Source of the DNA: CALECP01 sp964389925
GTDB lineage: Bacteria; Chloroflexota; Anaerolineae; Promineifilales; Promineifilaceae
Assembly: GCA_964389925.1 (NCBI GenBank)
Contig: CAYMGE010000020.1
Span: 9,072-73,071 of the forward strand
Direction of reading: 5' to 3'
DNA: 64,000 nucleotides
Shown here: one piece after another, positions 62,578 through 64,000 of the stretch
Position numbering within the stretch: position 1 is the first letter of the stretch
Layout: each line of letters starts with the position of its first letter
Translations under genes and position numbers: made by a program
Notes under the pieces: model-generated
Database searches by the model: none
What the model saw: the letters and a program-made list of their open reading frames with translations, nothing else
What the model was told of the DNA's origin: nothing

Positions 62578-63219
62578 ATGACAACATACAGCCTGCCCCT
62601 TTTCCCGCTCAATAGTGTGTTATTTCCCGGTGTGCCTATTTTTCTCCATATCTTTGAAGAGCGATATAAGCAAATGATCAACCGTTGTATTTCGCAGCGT
62701 AAGCCGTTTGGCGTTGTGTTGATCGAGGAAGGTGTTGAGGTGGGCGGCTCGGCCGAACCGCATGAAGTGGGCTGTTCGGCCGAAATTGTCAAGGTCGAAC
62801 GCCTCCCCGACGGCCGCATGAACATCGTCGCCATTGGTCAAAATCGCTTTCGCGTTCTCTCGACCAGTCAGCAACAGCTTTATCTGCAAGGAGAGGTTGA
62901 AGAATTCCCCTTAGCCACCTCATATGGATTGAAGTCACTGGCTGATCGCCTGCACAAACAGGTGGAGGCGTACATTGACGTTTTGCGCGAGATAGATGCG
63001 GTGCAAATTCGCGTCAACGAAGGGTTGCCCGATGATCCCATTGATCTGGGCTATTTGGCGGCATATGTGTTGCAGGTTTCGGCCGAGACCAAGCAACAAA
63101 TCCTCGAACAACCCAATGCACGTGACATGCTACTCCTGTTACACGAGCAATACAAAACGGAACTGTCACTTTTGCGTGCCTACAACCCTGACAGCGGAAC
63201 GATCTTCTCGCTCAACTAG
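62578..63219 (+). CDS. Lon N-terminal (substrate-binding) domain protein
   Basis: The product is 213 aa and consists only of the LON substrate-binding domain: YSLPLFPLNSVLFPGVPIFLHIFEERYKQMINRCI, FGVVLIEEG, GCSAEIVKVERLPDGRMNIVAIGQNRFRVL, and a helical C-terminus (DPIDLGYLAAYVLQVSAETKQQILEQ). There is no ATPase or protease domain. Such stand-alone proteins are common; their role is unknown, perhaps as adaptors. Three TCGGCCGA octamers lie inside. Confidence 0.9.
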   Translation: MTTYSLPLFPLNSVLFPGVPIFLHIFEERYKQMINRCISQRKPFGVVLIEEGVEVGGSAEPHEVGCSAEIVKVERLPDGRMNIVAIGQNRFRVLSTSQQQLYLQGEVEEFPLATSYGLKSLADRLHKQVEAYIDVLREIDAVQIRVNEGLPDDPIDLGYLAAYVLQVSAETKQQILEQPNARDMLLLLHEQYKTELSLLRAYNPDSGTIFSLN

Positions 63220-63227
63220 CCACTAGC

Positions 63228-63250
63228 TCACATCTGAGGATGTGACTTTT
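63228..63250 (+). terminator. Terminator after the Lon-N gene
   Basis: TCACATC (63228-63234), loop TGAG, GATGTGA (63239-63245), then CTTTT. It is short but well placed. Confidence 0.5.
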
Positions 63251-63259
63251 GCTCGATAG

Positions 63260-63835
63260 ATGTCCCAACGCCATTACGATTACAAAAACCCGAACGCCAC
63301 TTCGACACCTGAGACCCAAGAGACGGGCGTTCATTCCAACAAACGCCGCTATATCTTGACGGGCAATAACTATAAATCGGTTGTTGAGGAGCAGATTCAG
63401 GAGGCGATTGAGCGCGGTGATTTTGATAACCTGCCGGGCAAGGGCAAGCCGCTTGACATCGAAGACAACCCATTTGCCCGCGATATGCAGATGGCTTACA
63501 AGCTGCTCAAGGACAACAACTTCACACTGCCATGGATTGAGGATCGCAATCGGATATTAAAAGAGATAGACAAATTGCGCGAGCGCAACGCACATCAATT
63601 CCGGCTTTTTGCCCCTCAAATCAAAGCGATGGCGCGAGGTGGGCAAACAGAAATTGCCAAAAGACGCTGGACAGCGCTGCTCACACAGTGGCAAACAGCT
63701 ATAGAAGACCTCAACAAGCGCATCACCGATGTCAACCGCATGTTGCCGACGATGGACTTAGAAATATACAAGCTCGATCTCGATGTGGAGTTGACACGAC
63801 TTGGCACGACGCAGCAATTCCCGCAGGTAGGGTAA
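63260..63835 (+). CDS. DUF1992 (DnaJ-homologue C28-type) domain protein
   Basis: The product is 191 aa. The DUF1992 signature is clear: VVEEQIQEAIERGDFDNLPGKGKPLDIEDNPF, followed by AYKLLKDNNFTLPWIEDRNRILKEID. A helical C-terminal extension completes it. The domain also occurs in eukaryotic DNAJC28; no biochemical role is established. It starts 40 nt after the Lon-N gene. Confidence 0.85.
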   Translation: MSQRHYDYKNPNATSTPETQETGVHSNKRRYILTGNNYKSVVEEQIQEAIERGDFDNLPGKGKPLDIEDNPFARDMQMAYKLLKDNNFTLPWIEDRNRILKEIDKLRERNAHQFRLFAPQIKAMARGGQTEIAKRRWTALLTQWQTAIEDLNKRITDVNRMLPTMDLEIYKLDLDVELTRLGTTQQFPQVG

Positions 63836-63945
63836 TATGACAAAGAGAAAATAAGATGGGGAGAAAATCAAGAAAGCAGCGTTGCCGCAAAGAACCCTCA
63901 CTATACCTTCCTTGTGCAACCCTTTCTCCACGCTTTTCTGTTGTG

Positions 63946-64000
63946 TTAAGTACTTAATCAAAAGTAATCGGGTGTTCGGTATTCGGTAAGTCGGTATTCG
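63946..64000. repeat. Palindrome and short direct repeats at the window end
   Basis: TTAAGTACTTAA at 63946-63957 is a perfect 12-bp palindrome. Beyond it GGTATTCG recurs in the last 25 bp (CGGTATTCGGTAAGTCGG and onward). The repeat continues past the window, so its nature cannot be judged. Confidence 0.4.

Overview
The window most likely comes from the chromosome of a bacterium of the phylum Chloroflexota (Anaerolineae or a neighbouring class). This is inferred from gene content only: Ser/Thr kinases with Thr/Pro-rich stalks, a giant DUF11/SdrD-type surface protein, a PucR regulator, a tandem Bmp lipoprotein, and many extended -10 promoters. No rRNA or tRNA gene was recognised. The resident DNA carries the palindromic octamer TCGGCCGA about once per kilobase (roughly 65-70 copies by eye, against about one by chance). 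The octamer is missing from the stretches that look acquired.

Layout. 0-3.4 kb: AI-2E-type permease, an overlapping 56-aa ORF, radC, and a membrane-anchored FecR-like protein. 3.5-5.2 kb: a type II restriction-modification pair. 5.3-10.7 kb: a TIGR03960-type radical SAM protein, an XdhC-like protein, an IS5-like relic, and a lipoprotein with two tandem Bmp/PnrA domains. 10.8-14.4 kb: a three-gene minus-strand cluster (PEP-synthase-like fragment, GT39 transferase, Rpn-like nuclease). 14.5-19.4 kb: cobalamin genes (CbiF-CbiG fusion and CobI/CbiL) split by an opposite-strand cytochrome P450, plus a membrane methyltransferase. 19.5-26.5 kb: a conflict-type island with a NERD-UvrD helicase, a small putative partner protein, a nested inverted-repeat element, a CHAT protease-STAND NTPase-TPR protein, and xisH-xisI with the relic of a second xisI. 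26.5-32.5 kb: GNAT, recA behind a GAAC-N4-GTTC box, a LuxR-type regulator, a Ser/Thr kinase and a GT4 transferase. 32.5-34.1 kb: an IS607-type element with broken tnpA and intact tnpB. 34.1-38.0 kb: PucR regulator, secreted protein, histidine kinase. 38.1-41.5 kb: 2-oxoacid (pyruvate/acetoin) dehydrogenase E1-alpha, E1-beta and E2. 41.6-46.4 kb: GT4, crotonase relic, GNAT, methyltransferase, TrmH-type rRNA methylase, degenerate sensor-like protein. 46.5-57.4 kb: one 3,622-aa surface protein. 57.8-62.2 kb: META/DUF4377 lipoprotein, double-Nudix protein, SdrD/NBR1-Ig-like lipoprotein. 62.6-63.8 kb: Lon-N domain protein and a DUF1992 protein.

The best candidate for something new is the 21.4-25.5 kb module. 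Its CHAT protease and most of its STAND NTPase are GC-rich and carry the resident octamer, while its winged-helix and TPR sensor half is AT-rich. The change falls inside one reading frame near 23,830, as if a variable sensor had been grafted onto a fixed effector. A 158-bp nested inverted repeat lies directly in front of the gene. Many genes, including the methyltransferase, radical SAM, xisH, GNAT and GT4 genes, have a -10 hexamer only 6-10 nt before the ATG, which suggests frequent leaderless transcripts. Genome-scale claims (octamer frequency, homologue distribution) could not be computed here and are marked as such.
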